Below are positions 14,911 to 23,018 of a DNA stretch of 25,053 bases, piece by piece. Under the pieces are notes generated by a model. It was not told the origin of the DNA. It saw nothing but the letters and a program-made list of their open reading frames with translations, and searched no databases. Positions within the stretch are counted from its first letter, which is position 1, and each line of letters starts with the position of its first letter. The DNA is from Lachnospiraceae bacterium (lineage in GTDB: Bacteria > Bacillota_A > Clostridia > Lachnospirales > Lachnospiraceae). The position numbers and the translations under genes are program-made. The DNA lies in contig JAFQCI010000180.1 in the NCBI GenBank assembly GCA_017416505.1, positions 1 to 25,053 on the forward strand, in the 5' to 3' direction.

Positions 14911-15783
14911 CTATTCTAAATATTCTGGATAAATTCTAATAAATTTATCATTTGCTTTAAGCATTTGTTCGTAATACTCATTATACAATGGACTAAGATT
15001 TCTCATTGCGGGAATAAAAATATCATAATATCCATTGGTTGTACAAAATTGCTTCATATATTCCATTAATCGAACTGCAGGCGAATTTTTGTAAGTATCC
15101 GTTTGTTTCAATTTTTTGTATTCGTCTAATATGTCTTTATTGTTCTTTACAAACTCATCTATATTTTGAACTGCATGCTTCTTTCCCTGAAGAATAGCAT
15201 TGATTTTTTCTATCCCCTCTTTACTCGAATATTCTTCTAAATAATCATCCAAATATTGTTGTAAGTCGTTTGGTAAATTTATCTCTGGAACATTATCAAA
15301 AAAATCAATGATTTGGCAAAATGCTTTCATCTGTTTTTCTGTTTCAATTTTATCGGTAAGATATCTGGAAAAGTTAAGACTTATAAATTTCCCATAATAC
15401 CCTGGAAACAACTCAAGCAGTTTTTTTATAATAATTGTATTGGAACTAATATTATTTATTTCCACTTCAAGATTTTCAACTTTTTCTCCATTCTCTAACC
15501 TTTTTAACAATTCTTGTTTTATTTTTTCTTGTTCCAGCTCCAATGTTCTTTGATGCAAAATATAGGTTACTTCATTACGATTTTCAAGTACGCGTTTTAT
15601 TTCACAAATACTTAGACCTAATTTCCGATACAAGACGATTTGTTTTAATAATTCCGCATCCTGCTCCGAAAAGTCCTTATATCCATTTTCTAAAACTTTC
15701 GGAACCATTAACTCTTGCTCAACATAATACTGTACTGCTTTTTTTGTCACGTTACATCTTTTCGCTATTTCATTGATTAACAT
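14911..15783 (-). CDS. MerR-family transcriptional regulator with long C-terminal helical domain
   Basis: ATG 15783 is served by GGAGGTG; the longer frame starts within that site and is rejected. The 290-residue product has an N-terminal MerR winged helix (LINEIAKRCNVTKKAVQYYVEQELM, then YKDFSEQDAELLKQIVLYRKLGLSICEIKRVL), a coiled-coil linker (about residues 75-110) and a long C-terminal helical domain probably binding a ligand. The promoter upstream has the 19-bp spacer that MerR proteins use to twist DNA during activation, so it probably controls itself. No obvious target gene follows on the same strand. Confidence 0.85.
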   Translation of the reverse strand: MLINEIAKRCNVTKKAVQYYVEQELMVPKVLENGYKDFSEQDAELLKQIVLYRKLGLSICEIKRVLENRNEVTYILHQRTLELEQEKIKQELLKRLENGEKVENLEVEINNISSNTIIIKKLLELFPGYYGKFISLNFSRYLTDKIETEKQMKAFCQIIDFFDNVPEINLPNDLQQYLDDYLEEYSSKEGIEKINAILQGKKHAVQNIDEFVKNNKDILDEYKKLKQTDTYKNSPAVRLMEYMKQFCTTNGYYDIFIPAMRNLSPLYNEYYEQMLKANDKFIRIYPEYLE

Positions 15784-15802
15784 ACTTATCACCTCCAGTA
15801 TT

Positions 15803-15833
15803 ATCGTAAGCCGACCTGTAAGGGGACAGTCAA
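15803..15833 (-). promoter_or_regulatory. MerR-type promoter/operator of the merR-like gene
   Basis: On the minus strand TTGACT (15833-15828) and TACGAT (15808-15803) are separated by 19 bp, the extended spacing of MerR-controlled promoters. Within this space GACTGT (15831-15826) and ACAGGTC (15819-15813) form an imperfect inverted repeat. It lies 20 bp before the start codon, which fits autoregulation. Confidence 0.6.
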
Positions 15834-15875
15834 GATATATTTTAAAATTTTCAATTTCTACAACTTATAACCCAT

Positions 15876-16508
15876 CTACTTCATTTTAAATGATTTTTCC
15901 ACCAACGCAAGAGTTTCTTCTATCGTTCTTTCATCATCTCTTATAATAACGTTAAAACCAGAATTCAGAAAATGATTATATATCTCTTTTGAATTAACAC
16001 GCTTTAAGCATTCTCTAAAATTTTCCATTGCTTTATCAGGATTTTCTTCATTCTGTAATAGTTGATACAAAAACTGTTTTTCCCTATCTGGTCGTTCAAA
16101 AAATCTATTAACAGATATTTCTGGTTCCGCTAACATAATTAAAACATGTTCTTTATCTGATATTTCAGCTAATACTTCTACTGGAATGTTGGTATCAACA
16201 AAAATCATTTTATTTTGTTTAGATAAATCTTCAAGAATTTGTAATTCTAAAATAGTGCATTCTCTCGTAGTTTCTTTAATCCATGCTTCATATTCATCTG
16301 GATTTCTTCTGATAAACTCTCTCCAATCTTTTAAATCTCTTGTATATGTCAAACCTGGAAATTCACAACTGTCTAACTCTGAAATTCGTGCATCATGATA
16401 GTTTTCTTCACATGCTATTCCTTTATATTTTTCCGCCAACATTTTTACCATAGTTGATTTACCTGCATATGCAGTTCCATTTATAAAATATACATTGTTA
16501 AATTTCAT
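15876..16508 (-). CDS. P-loop NTPase / small-molecule kinase-like protein
   Basis: ATG 16508 follows CGGAGAA. The 210-residue product has Walker A GTAYAGKST (residues 11-19) and KMIFVDTNIP as a probable Walker B strand. FFERPDREKQFLY looks like a lid region with arginines. The size and layout resemble nucleoside/shikimate kinase-like and zeta-toxin-like P-loop proteins, including some antibiotic kinases. The substrate is unknown. It is the last gene of a run that includes an APH(3')-like gene and is preceded by a truncated GNAT stub. Confidence 0.7.
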   Translation of the reverse strand: MKFNNVYFINGTAYAGKSTMVKMLAEKYKGIACEENYHDARISELDSCEFPGLTYTRDLKDWREFIRRNPDEYEAWIKETTRECTILELQILEDLSKQNKMIFVDTNIPVEVLAEISDKEHVLIMLAEPEISVNRFFERPDREKQFLYQLLQNEENPDKAMENFRECLKRVNSKEIYNHFLNSGFNVIIRDDERTIEETLALVEKSFKMK

Positions 16509-16520
16509 ATTTTTCTCCGT

Positions 16521-16580
16521 CTAATTCAAAAATTGCCGAATCAAATCCTGCGTTCTTTCTTGCACTTCTTTAATTTTCAT
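16521..16580 (-). pseudogene. 5' stub of a GNAT acetyltransferase gene
   Basis: The frame from ATG 16580 encodes MKIKEVQERTQDLIRQFLN and stops 12 bp before the kinase start. This matches the N-terminal helix of a GNAT branch ('IKEV.E.....I..LL.VWE'), but the acetyl-CoA binding part is absent. The stop lies next to the kinase ribosome binding site, so the rest was probably lost when the kinase module joined here. Confidence 0.5.
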
Positions 16581-16596
16581 ATTGATCTTTGCAACT

Positions 16597-17082
16597 TCAA
16601 ATTTCACTCACACTGTTCTGCTTTGCCTTGCATGACAGCTTATCAACATCTAGTCTAAATACTGCTACTGCTTCTAGCATTTCATTACTATAATGCCATT
16701 CATCTTTAGATGTATTTTGTTTCATAATTGTATTAAGTCCAATAATTTTTTCCTCATTATCCTCTACCAAAGAAAACTTTCCAGTACCTACTATACTCTG
16801 GAAAGTAGCTGAAAAATCACAAGCCACTTCACTTTCTAATAATGAGTAATTCCCATCTATCTCAAATCCCACAGTCGGTTTGTTTTTTGCCAGTTCATAC
16901 TTACGCCCGGCTTTAGCACCATGAAAATAAAAGGTATATTGCTCATCCAATAAATAATCATAATTTAAGGGAACAATATATATTTCTCCCTTATCATAAA
17001 AAGCAATTCGCAATATCTGCTCCTTAGCAATAAACTTTTCAATTCTCTTTTTATCAGTAATCTCTCTATCTTTTCTTCTCAT
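16597..17082 (-). CDS. Pyridoxamine 5'-phosphate oxidase-fold flavoprotein, Nim-like
   Basis: ATG 17082 follows TTGGAGATG. The 161-residue product has the split-barrel FMN-binding layout of the NimA/PPOX-like group: MRRKDREITDKKRIEKFIAK, then LRIAFYDKGEIYIVPLNYDY, then FYFHGAKAGRKYEL with the characteristic HGAKAGRK. Nim proteins reduce 5-nitroimidazoles to harmless amines and give metronidazole resistance in some anaerobes, but most homologues have no proven role. It lies 29 bp after the VOC gene, in the same likely operon as the APH(3')-like gene. Confidence 0.8.
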   Translation of the reverse strand: MRRKDREITDKKRIEKFIAKEQILRIAFYDKGEIYIVPLNYDYLLDEQYTFYFHGAKAGRKYELAKNKPTVGFEIDGNYSLLESEVACDFSATFQSIVGTGKFSLVEDNEEKIIGLNTIMKQNTSKDEWHYSNEMLEAVAVFRLDVDKLSCKAKQNSVSEI

Positions 17083-17111
17083 AACAATTTCATCTCCAAA
17101 AATAATATTTA

Positions 17112-17531
17112 TTATTCATATTTCCCCGTTATTTCAAGTGTATTTCCATCTGGGTCAATAATATTAAAATACCAATAGGGCATATGCACATTGACATACA
17201 TCAATTCGGAAATTTCGCCTATGTTTGCTTTTTTTAACCGCTCATATTCCTGCTTCAAATCATCAACCTCAAAATTAAAAACAACCAGATTATTTTTGAG
17301 TTCACCGGTATCTTTATAAAAATCATCAATATATGCTTGATTAAATCTTTCACTCGGCTCTTTACCGATTATTTTTGCATCATATGCTTTATTATACAAA
17401 GCGATTTTGTTGCTAAATTGTATCCACCTATCATCGTTTGCCATTAGTGGGTTTTCTTGCAACAATTTACTATAAAACTCCAAAGATTTCTTTATATCAT
17501 TTACAAAAATATAGGTTGTTCCAAGTACCAT
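17112..17531 (-). CDS. VOC-family protein (glyoxalase / bleomycin-resistance / dioxygenase superfamily)
   Basis: ATG 17531 follows GGAGG; the frame from 17543 runs through that site. The 139-residue product has two beta-alpha-beta-beta-beta halves: TTYIFVNDIKKSLEFYSKLL, and NFEVDDLKQEYERLKKAN through WYFNIIDPDGNTLEITGKYE. The terminal Glu133 is the usual metal or fold residue. The first-strand His found in metal-dependent enzymes is not seen, so it may be a binding protein instead of an enzyme. It sits 31 bp after the APH(3')-like gene and 29 bp before the Nim-like gene. Confidence 0.85.
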   Translation of the reverse strand: MVLGTTYIFVNDIKKSLEFYSKLLQENPLMANDDRWIQFSNKIALYNKAYDAKIIGKEPSERFNQAYIDDFYKDTGELKNNLVVFNFEVDDLKQEYERLKKANIGEISELMYVNVHMPYWYFNIIDPDGNTLEITGKYE

Positions 17532-17562
17532 AGCTACCTCCACATTTCAACTTTCTGCATAT

Positions 17563-18357
17563 CTAGAACAATTCATCCAACAAAATATAATAGTTCAACT
17601 TATCCCAATTAGGCTCCACTCCTAATTTTTCAAACAACATATCCGGATTAAAATCTTCGTATACTTTTCCACCATATGTACCATCAAAATTATGCTTTAA
17701 ACTTCTATAACAAAGGGCAATATCCTGCCATTTATCACCAATCCCAGTTTTACCCAAGTCTATAAATCCCTTTATCTGACCGTTCTCTAAAAAAATATTT
17801 GGAAGACAATAATCTCCATGAGAAAGTACAGGCTCAAAAGTTGGTCGATTGCTTTCCAGCCAATCCAACAGATGTTTTGGATTCTCAAAGCCTCCTTCTC
17901 CAAATGTTGTAGGCTCTACATTGTCCAAATCCACGAAATCATTCTCCACCCTCATGCTTGCCTCTTTCAGCACTACATCCAAATCTCGTATACATGGGCA
18001 TTCCCTTACATCCACTTCCCATAACATTTTCAATCCGCAAGCCAATGCTTCCAAAAGGATATGTGGATGTTCTAAATAATAGGTATCACAAGACATTTTT
18101 CCACCTATTTTCGACATAAGCAGATAGCTTTTTCCATTTTCCACTTCATAGGCAAGTATTTTGGGTACCGGAAGTTTCCCATCTAACCATTGCATCATCT
18201 GCACCTGCCCTGCCACAGATGACGAACTATCTTCTATTTTTAAAACCATATCTTCAAAAATCAACACCTGATTGCCAGACATCCCGATATCATCCACTGT
18301 AAATGGCTTTTTGTCAATCCATTCTTTTATTTTTGAAGGCATCTGTATTTGATTCAT
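17563..18357 (-). CDS. Aminoglycoside 3'-phosphotransferase-like kinase, APH(3') family
   Basis: The start at 18357 has AAGAGAG upstream. The 264-residue product is the right size for APH(3') and aligns along its length with the APH(3')-IIIa type, ending in the same YYILLDELF. It shows Lys40 (LKIED) for ATP, MSKIGGKM at the hinge, the catalytic loop HGDYCLPN (Asp182, Asn187) and the metal-binding FIDLG (Asp200). It should phosphorylate the 3'-OH of kanamycin/neomycin-class drugs in the cytoplasm. It differs clearly from IIIa in sequence, so its drug range is uncertain. Its ATG overlaps the stop of a 30-codon frame upstream (ATGA). Confidence 0.85.
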   Translation of the reverse strand: MNQIQMPSKIKEWIDKKPFTVDDIGMSGNQVLIFEDMVLKIEDSSSSVAGQVQMMQWLDGKLPVPKILAYEVENGKSYLLMSKIGGKMSCDTYYLEHPHILLEALACGLKMLWEVDVRECPCIRDLDVVLKEASMRVENDFVDLDNVEPTTFGEGGFENPKHLLDWLESNRPTFEPVLSHGDYCLPNIFLENGQIKGFIDLGKTGIGDKWQDIALCYRSLKHNFDGTYGGKVYEDFNPDMLFEKLGVEPNWDKLNYYILLDELF

Positions 18358-18446
18358 ATATTCACTCTCTTTTCCTGTATTCTTGCCAGATACTCAAACA
18401 ATACAGCATTAATATCTTTTGCAAGTCCAACTTCATATATTTCCAT
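18354..18446 (-). CDS. Small frame (30 aa) coupled to the APH(3')-like gene
   Basis: ATG 18446 has AGAAAAAG upstream. The 30-residue product (MEIYEVGLAKDINAVLFEYL at the start) ends with a TGA that overlaps the APH ATG. It starts 14 bp after the stop of the 620-residue protein. It could be a translationally coupled leader or a stub of a lost gene; the sequence is protein-like but I cannot place it in a family. Confidence 0.4.
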   Translation of the reverse strand: MEIYEVGLAKDINAVLFEYLARIQEKRVNI

Positions 18447-18460
18447 CTTTTTCTCAAATT

Positions 18461-20323
18461 TCAATTTGTCCAACCTATACCAAGTAACTTTTTTACATTT
18501 TCTATAGTTTCCTTTAAATCTTTATCTTTTGTGCAGATATCAACAAATTCAATCAACGGAACGATATTTTTTACTTTATCAGGATATTCCCTCGTATATC
18601 TATTTATATAGTTTTTAAGTGTGTGCTCATCTATAATTCTCATAATACATGAATTATACATATATTGAACCGCATTTAAAAACTGTTTGTCATATGTATC
18701 GCTTACACCACAACTAAAATGTAAACAAGCACTATAAAACTTTCTCCTACAATCTTGTTCTGTGGCACTTCCACTACTAATTTCTTCCAACAACTGTAAA
18801 TATTTATCTCCTCGCCAAAGAATCAACTTATCATCTGTTATATATTTCTTGAAATCGTTTATGGTTTTCTTATTATATGTTTCAATGATAGTATTTACAT
18901 GACAATTTGCAAGCATAAAAAGATTTCTGGCATCATCTTCACAATTTATTAAAAAATTCCTGTGACACCTGTCATCCATTATGTTTTTTATCTCTTCGAG
19001 TTCTTTTACTATTTCCTCATTCAAAATAGATATATATTTTAAATCATATCTGTAAAAATCTATTCCTTCTTTTATATTTTCAGCAAGAATATCATACTGT
19101 TTAGGTATTTTGAAATTGTGAGTTTTTCTTTCGAATTCATAATCATTATCAACTCTGAAAACATTTCCACTATCAGTAATTACAATATAACCATAAAAAT
19201 TCACCCCACACCTTGCTATACCATCCGGTAGTTCAAAAATTTGTGTCAAAAAAATCCCACTTTTCTTGTCATAAACACCGGTTATCCAATTTATATTAGT
19301 TACATCTAAGTCATGTATTGACTTGTATTGCGGCTTAAGAAAATCGAACATTTTGTCTCTTATTTCATCTGTCGTAAGCACAAATTGAAACCCTTCAACC
19401 CTATTATAAATACGCTTTTCAAGTTCTTTTCTGTATAATTCAAGACTTCCAAAGCTTTTACCATTCAAGTATTTATTCATAAAATCCAGAATCGGACGAA
19501 GGCTTTCTATTTTGTTAGGAAATACCTTAATACAATTTCTTATATACTCTTCAATAAAATGTATATATCCGAAACTGTTAACCGCACACAGATAGGCTTT
19601 TTTTATTACTTCAAATGTCATTTCGACATATATATTATCCATCCCCCAAGTGTTCAGTCGACTTGCTTTTTGAAAATCCATAGAAATCTGCTTATACTCT
19701 TCCTCATTAAGTGTACTACCATAGGTAAAAATCTTAGAGATAATATTCCTATATTTTTCTCCTCTTATAGTACGCATTTTTTCATCGGACATATATTTAT
19801 TAAAATTTTCCACTGTTTTTTTATTATACATACGCCTAATATAATGATAATTGAATTCATCCTGATAAAACAATTTTTCGGCATCTTCATAACTATTAAT
19901 CTCAATAGCAGGTCTGCATTTGTCCTGCATAATTTCCTTAATCTCATTAAGACATTTTTCTTCTTCATCCGAAAAACTGCTCAAAAAACGTTTTTTTAAT
20001 TCTCCATCTTTATAAAGTTTTATACCGCCTTGTATAATATCACCATATTGCACAAGTTCGTCAGGAATTTCAGAAAATGTATGTTTATATCTATTAACAC
20101 TAATATAGAAAACATTGTCATTTCCAAAAATTAAAACATATTTTTCATTATCACTTTTTGAACTTACATAAGTGATAAAAAATTCTCTTTTACTGTCATA
20201 TACACCATAAATCCAGTTAATATAACCAACTTCAAAATCCACCGTAGCCTTATAAACAGGCTTTATAAAATCGAACATTTTCTCTCTGATTTCATCAGTT
20301 AAAAGTTTAAATTCAAATGCCAT
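18461..20323 (-). CDS. Hypothetical protein made of two tandem homologous halves (620 aa)
   Basis: ATG 20323 follows GGGGAGGAG. The protein is an internal duplication of about 309 residues. Residues 9-22 (TDEIREKMFDFIKP) match residues 318-331 (TDEIRDKMFDFLKP). YINWIYGVYDSK matches NINWITGVYDKK, MYNKKTVENFNKYMSDEK matches TYNKKTINDFKKYITDDK, and RGEKY matches RGDKY. I recognise no domain, signal peptide or membrane segment, and both halves are rich in charged and aromatic residues. Cytoplasmic soluble protein is likely; the function is unknown. The acidic protein at 20370-20978, 46 bp upstream, may be a partner. Confidence 0.75.
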   Translation of the reverse strand: MAFEFKLLTDEIREKMFDFIKPVYKATVDFEVGYINWIYGVYDSKREFFITYVSSKSDNEKYVLIFGNDNVFYISVNRYKHTFSEIPDELVQYGDIIQGGIKLYKDGELKKRFLSSFSDEEEKCLNEIKEIMQDKCRPAIEINSYEDAEKLFYQDEFNYHYIRRMYNKKTVENFNKYMSDEKMRTIRGEKYRNIISKIFTYGSTLNEEEYKQISMDFQKASRLNTWGMDNIYVEMTFEVIKKAYLCAVNSFGYIHFIEEYIRNCIKVFPNKIESLRPILDFMNKYLNGKSFGSLELYRKELEKRIYNRVEGFQFVLTTDEIRDKMFDFLKPQYKSIHDLDVTNINWITGVYDKKSGIFLTQIFELPDGIARCGVNFYGYIVITDSGNVFRVDNDYEFERKTHNFKIPKQYDILAENIKEGIDFYRYDLKYISILNEEIVKELEEIKNIMDDRCHRNFLINCEDDARNLFMLANCHVNTIIETYNKKTINDFKKYITDDKLILWRGDKYLQLLEEISSGSATEQDCRRKFYSACLHFSCGVSDTYDKQFLNAVQYMYNSCIMRIIDEHTLKNYINRYTREYPDKVKNIVPLIEFVDICTKDKDLKETIENVKKLLGIGWTN

Positions 20324-20369
20324 TTTCTCCTCCCCAATAATTCAGAATTCATCTCTTATTACTAAAAAT

Positions 20370-20978
20370 TTAGAAAATCTCTTCAAGCTCTGCAAACACT
20401 TCCTTTGCATCACGCCCCGGATTCAGCTTCACCACATCCTCTTCCGTCAGATTTTTCTCGTTATAAACCTTCTGCACTATCTCCTGAGCAATCTCAGCTT
20501 CATAATAATACTTTGCCCAGTCGATCCATTCCTCCGGAGTCTTGAAAATATATCCTAATAAAAAGTCTTTGCCACCATCATTATCTTCTGTCTCATTCTG
20601 CACCCATATATCCGTATCATCCATACACCACATACAGAAAGTCGTATTATCCCTATCATCCTCATCCAAAAGCTCTGCAAATTCCTCCGGAAGCCCGGCA
20701 TATGTGTGTTCAAAAAAAGCATTGTCCCATTCATCTGCTGCAAATTGATTCAACTCATTTTCATGGTCAAATCCCTTTATCAACACACCATTTTTTGTAA
20801 ACATCACAATAAGGTTATCCCCACTTCCATTATCCAATACATAAGCATATGCCTTTTCTTGTTCATGGAAGCTTATCAGTCTCAGCCATTCCTCCTTTTT
20901 AGATGTCATAATAACATCCAATATCGTCATAGCCTTCAAATACTTTTCTAATTCCTTTTTTGCAAGATACTGTACCAT
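20370..20978 (-). CDS. Acidic hypothetical protein (202 aa), immunity-protein-like composition
   Basis: ATG 20978 follows AAAGGAG. The 202-residue product is strongly acidic (PEEFAELLDEDDRDN, NETEDNDGGKD) and rich in Trp and Tyr. It has no signal peptide or membrane segment, and no catalytic motif is visible. Small acidic soluble proteins with this make-up are common among immunity proteins for polymorphic toxins and among DUF families next to such genes. No toxin gene is seen beside it. It is followed by the two-half protein, with a short gap on the same strand. I do not assign a function. Confidence 0.7.
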   Translation of the reverse strand: MVQYLAKKELEKYLKAMTILDVIMTSKKEEWLRLISFHEQEKAYAYVLDNGSGDNLIVMFTKNGVLIKGFDHENELNQFAADEWDNAFFEHTYAGLPEEFAELLDEDDRDNTTFCMWCMDDTDIWVQNETEDNDGGKDFLLGYIFKTPEEWIDWAKYYYEAEIAQEIVQKVYNEKNLTEEDVVKLNPGRDAKEVFAELEEIF

Positions 20979-21035
20979 AATTTTTCTTCTCCTTTTGTTT
21001 TATCTAAAATTCAAATTCCTCCAAATTGAAAGTTA

Positions 21036-22106
21036 TCAAATCGCTAATATTTCTTTTGCTAGTTCATCAAAACTATTAACCGAAACACCCTCGTATGATA
21101 CATTTCTACTGTTTAATAAAATAGGATTCATACCCACTTTTTTAGCAGCCTCAAGATTTCCCTCTCTATCATCTATGTAAATACAATCTTCTGCATTAAG
21201 GCCTAATTTTTCAATTGTGAGTAAAAAAATACGCTCATCAGGTTTTTGGATTTTTAAATCACCGCTTATGCTAATCACATCAAAATATCTATTTATATCA
21301 AATTTTTCTCGAAGATACTTGCTCCATCTGCTGGAATCATTTGATATAATAGCCAACTTATATTTGTTCTTAACCTTTTCAATAAAATCAATAAAACCAT
21401 CCGATAATTCTATAGTATCAAGGTACTCCTCTTCAATTTTTTCCAAATCACCTTGAAACCCAATAGTTTTCCAGACTTCGAGAGAAGTCATTTCTCCAAT
21501 ATCCGCCTTAAACCAAGGGGTGTATATCTCTTCAGCACTTAAATTAGGAAATGTTTGTTGTACATAAGGAACAAAATCATCTCCTGTTTGCTTTACTATT
21601 ACGCCATACATATCTAAAACTATAGCTTTCATATTCAAATATCCTTTCGTCAAATTGGGATTTGTTTTTTTCTCCATAACATAATTCGTTAAGGAAACAC
21701 CGTTTCTTGTTACTTGTTGCTCTCTAACCACCTTATAACCTCTGTACAGAAAAAACGGTTTTGCGGTAATAGATGCGTGTGTCGTGATTTCATCAAAACC
21801 TCTTTCCAATCTGTCACATATTGCAGAAGCAATTCCTTGGCGCTGAAAATCCCTGTGTACGTACAATCTATCAAGATACCCCTTACTGTCAATATCTCCA
21901 AAACCCACTATAATATCGTGTTCAACAGCAACAAGTGTGTAGTGCTTTGAAAAAGATCTATCCCACTCTTTCAAGTTCACATTGCCGGTTGCCCATACAT
22001 CTAACTGGACCTTTGTATAATCTTTGACATTTACAGTGTGAACAGTTTGATAAAACAGCTCTGCAAGTTGCCCACAATCTGATGATATATATTCTCGAAT
22101 AAGCAT
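21036..22106 (-). CDS. GNAT acetyltransferase fused to a HAD-superfamily hydrolase
   Basis: ATG 22106 follows GCGAGGA. Residues 1-147 form a GNAT domain with motif A VHRDFQRQGIASAI. Residues 159-356 form a HAD domain: nucleophile Asp165 in LDMYGV (the DxY form seen in haloacid-dehalogenase-like members), motif II ISNDSS, motif III Lys in GDLKIQKPD, and motif IV IYIDDREGN. The HAD part begins with its own Met at 21632 and a site (AAAGGAT) at good spacing. The junction holds a seven-A run (21665-21671). Removing one A gives MEKKQIPI and a stop just before that site, so this may be two genes joined by an indel. Both substrates are unknown. Confidence 0.8.
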   Translation of the reverse strand: MLIREYISSDCGQLAELFYQTVHTVNVKDYTKVQLDVWATGNVNLKEWDRSFSKHYTLVAVEHDIIVGFGDIDSKGYLDRLYVHRDFQRQGIASAICDRLERGFDEITTHASITAKPFFLYRGYKVVREQQVTRNGVSLTNYVMEKKTNPNLTKGYLNMKAIVLDMYGVIVKQTGDDFVPYVQQTFPNLSAEEIYTPWFKADIGEMTSLEVWKTIGFQGDLEKIEEEYLDTIELSDGFIDFIEKVKNKYKLAIISNDSSRWSKYLREKFDINRYFDVISISGDLKIQKPDERIFLLTIEKLGLNAEDCIYIDDREGNLEAAKKVGMNPILLNSRNVSYEGVSVNSFDELAKEILAI

Positions 22107-22164
22107 TTCGTTTTCCTCGCAAAATTCATATTTTTCAATCTCGCCAAACTGAAATTTATATCCC

Positions 22165-22728
22165 CTATATCATAGTTTCAAACTCATTTCTTAATATTGA
22201 AAAATACAATCTTCCAACATATTCTCCGTTCATATAAAAATAGTCTCTCAATGTTCCTTCATATACAAAACCACATTTTTCTATTACTCGTTTTGACGGT
22301 GCATTGATAGTCTTTGTACAAATTTGAACCTTGTGCAAATTCATTCTCTCGAATCCATATGCAATAACTGCTTTTGTTGCCTCTGTTGCATAACCTTTAC
22401 ACTGAAAATCCGAACCAATGCAATATTCAATTTCAGCAAAATGATTCTTATTATCAACTAAAAAATATGCTATCTGCCCGATACATTCACCTGTCGTTTT
22501 TTCAATAACAGCCCAACGATAATAGTCATTTTTTTCATAAGAGCTTATATACTTATCGAGCAATTCCTTTACCGCTTCTTTCGTAGAGTACACTGGTTCA
22601 GAATACAATGATTGTATTTTCTCGTCTGCAACCCAATATTTAAGCATTGCGTCATCATCTGTATATTCAAACCTTCGGAGTATTAATCTATCCGTTTCTA
22701 TTTCATTTGTGCCAACATGTGTAAGCAT
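22165..22728 (-). CDS. GNAT-family N-acetyltransferase, RimJ/RimL-like
   Basis: ATG 22728 follows GGAGGAA. The 187-residue product starts IETDRLILRRFEYTDDDAML, typical of the RimJ/RimL type, with motif A as IGSDFQCKGYATEATKAV and the C-terminal NAPSKRVIEKCGFVYEGTLRD. The motif uses Cys where Arg is usual (Q-C-K-G-Y-A). This group acetylates ribosomal protein N-termini, amino acids or drugs; the substrate is not predictable. It is the most upstream gene of the long minus-strand run and may be where its transcription begins. Confidence 0.85.
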   Translation of the reverse strand: MLTHVGTNEIETDRLILRRFEYTDDDAMLKYWVADEKIQSLYSEPVYSTKEAVKELLDKYISSYEKNDYYRWAVIEKTTGECIGQIAYFLVDNKNHFAEIEYCIGSDFQCKGYATEATKAVIAYGFERMNLHKVQICTKTINAPSKRVIEKCGFVYEGTLRDYFYMNGEYVGRLYFSILRNEFETMI

Positions 22729-23018
22729 TTTTATTCCTCCATCAACTTCAAAGTGAACAAAATCGCTGCGCGATGGCCTGCCAAGGCTGTGGCGCAGTTT
22801 TCATTTTTTCTAAAAAGGCAGTGACAGAAGCTTCCTAAGATAGTATTGTTAAAGTGCGACCAATAACATACTTCAAACAAAGGGGAGCCCTGACCAACTG
22901 CCTATGAAAAGAATACCATTTTTATACTGTTTACACAAGCAGTTTTATTTTGCAAATGCTCCTCCATGATAGGTAGTTACTGTTGTTATTACTACTGTTA
23001 TTTCATGGAGGTTATTTT
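22729..23018. other. Border region between the island and the recombinase module
   Basis: This 290-bp stretch holds no full gene. Base composition changes here from AT-rich to more balanced. On the minus strand a short open stretch (EASVTAFLEKMKTAPQPW) without its own site looks like a gene remnant. The plus strand contains TTTACA and AT-rich sequence upstream of the recombinase that could include its promoter, but no clear pair was found. The terminus of the recombinase/IS91-like element is probably inside. Confidence 0.4.

Noticed and set aside
3500..22728. Integron-like gene cassette array
   Set aside because: Many one-gene modules on one strand suggested cassettes, but no recurring attC-like inverted repeat was found between the genes, and spacings vary from overlap to hundreds of bases.
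22741..22840. Minus-strand open stretch EASVTAFLEKMKTAPQPW...
   Set aside because: It has no start with a ribosome binding site and stops on both sides; kept only as a possible remnant in the border region.
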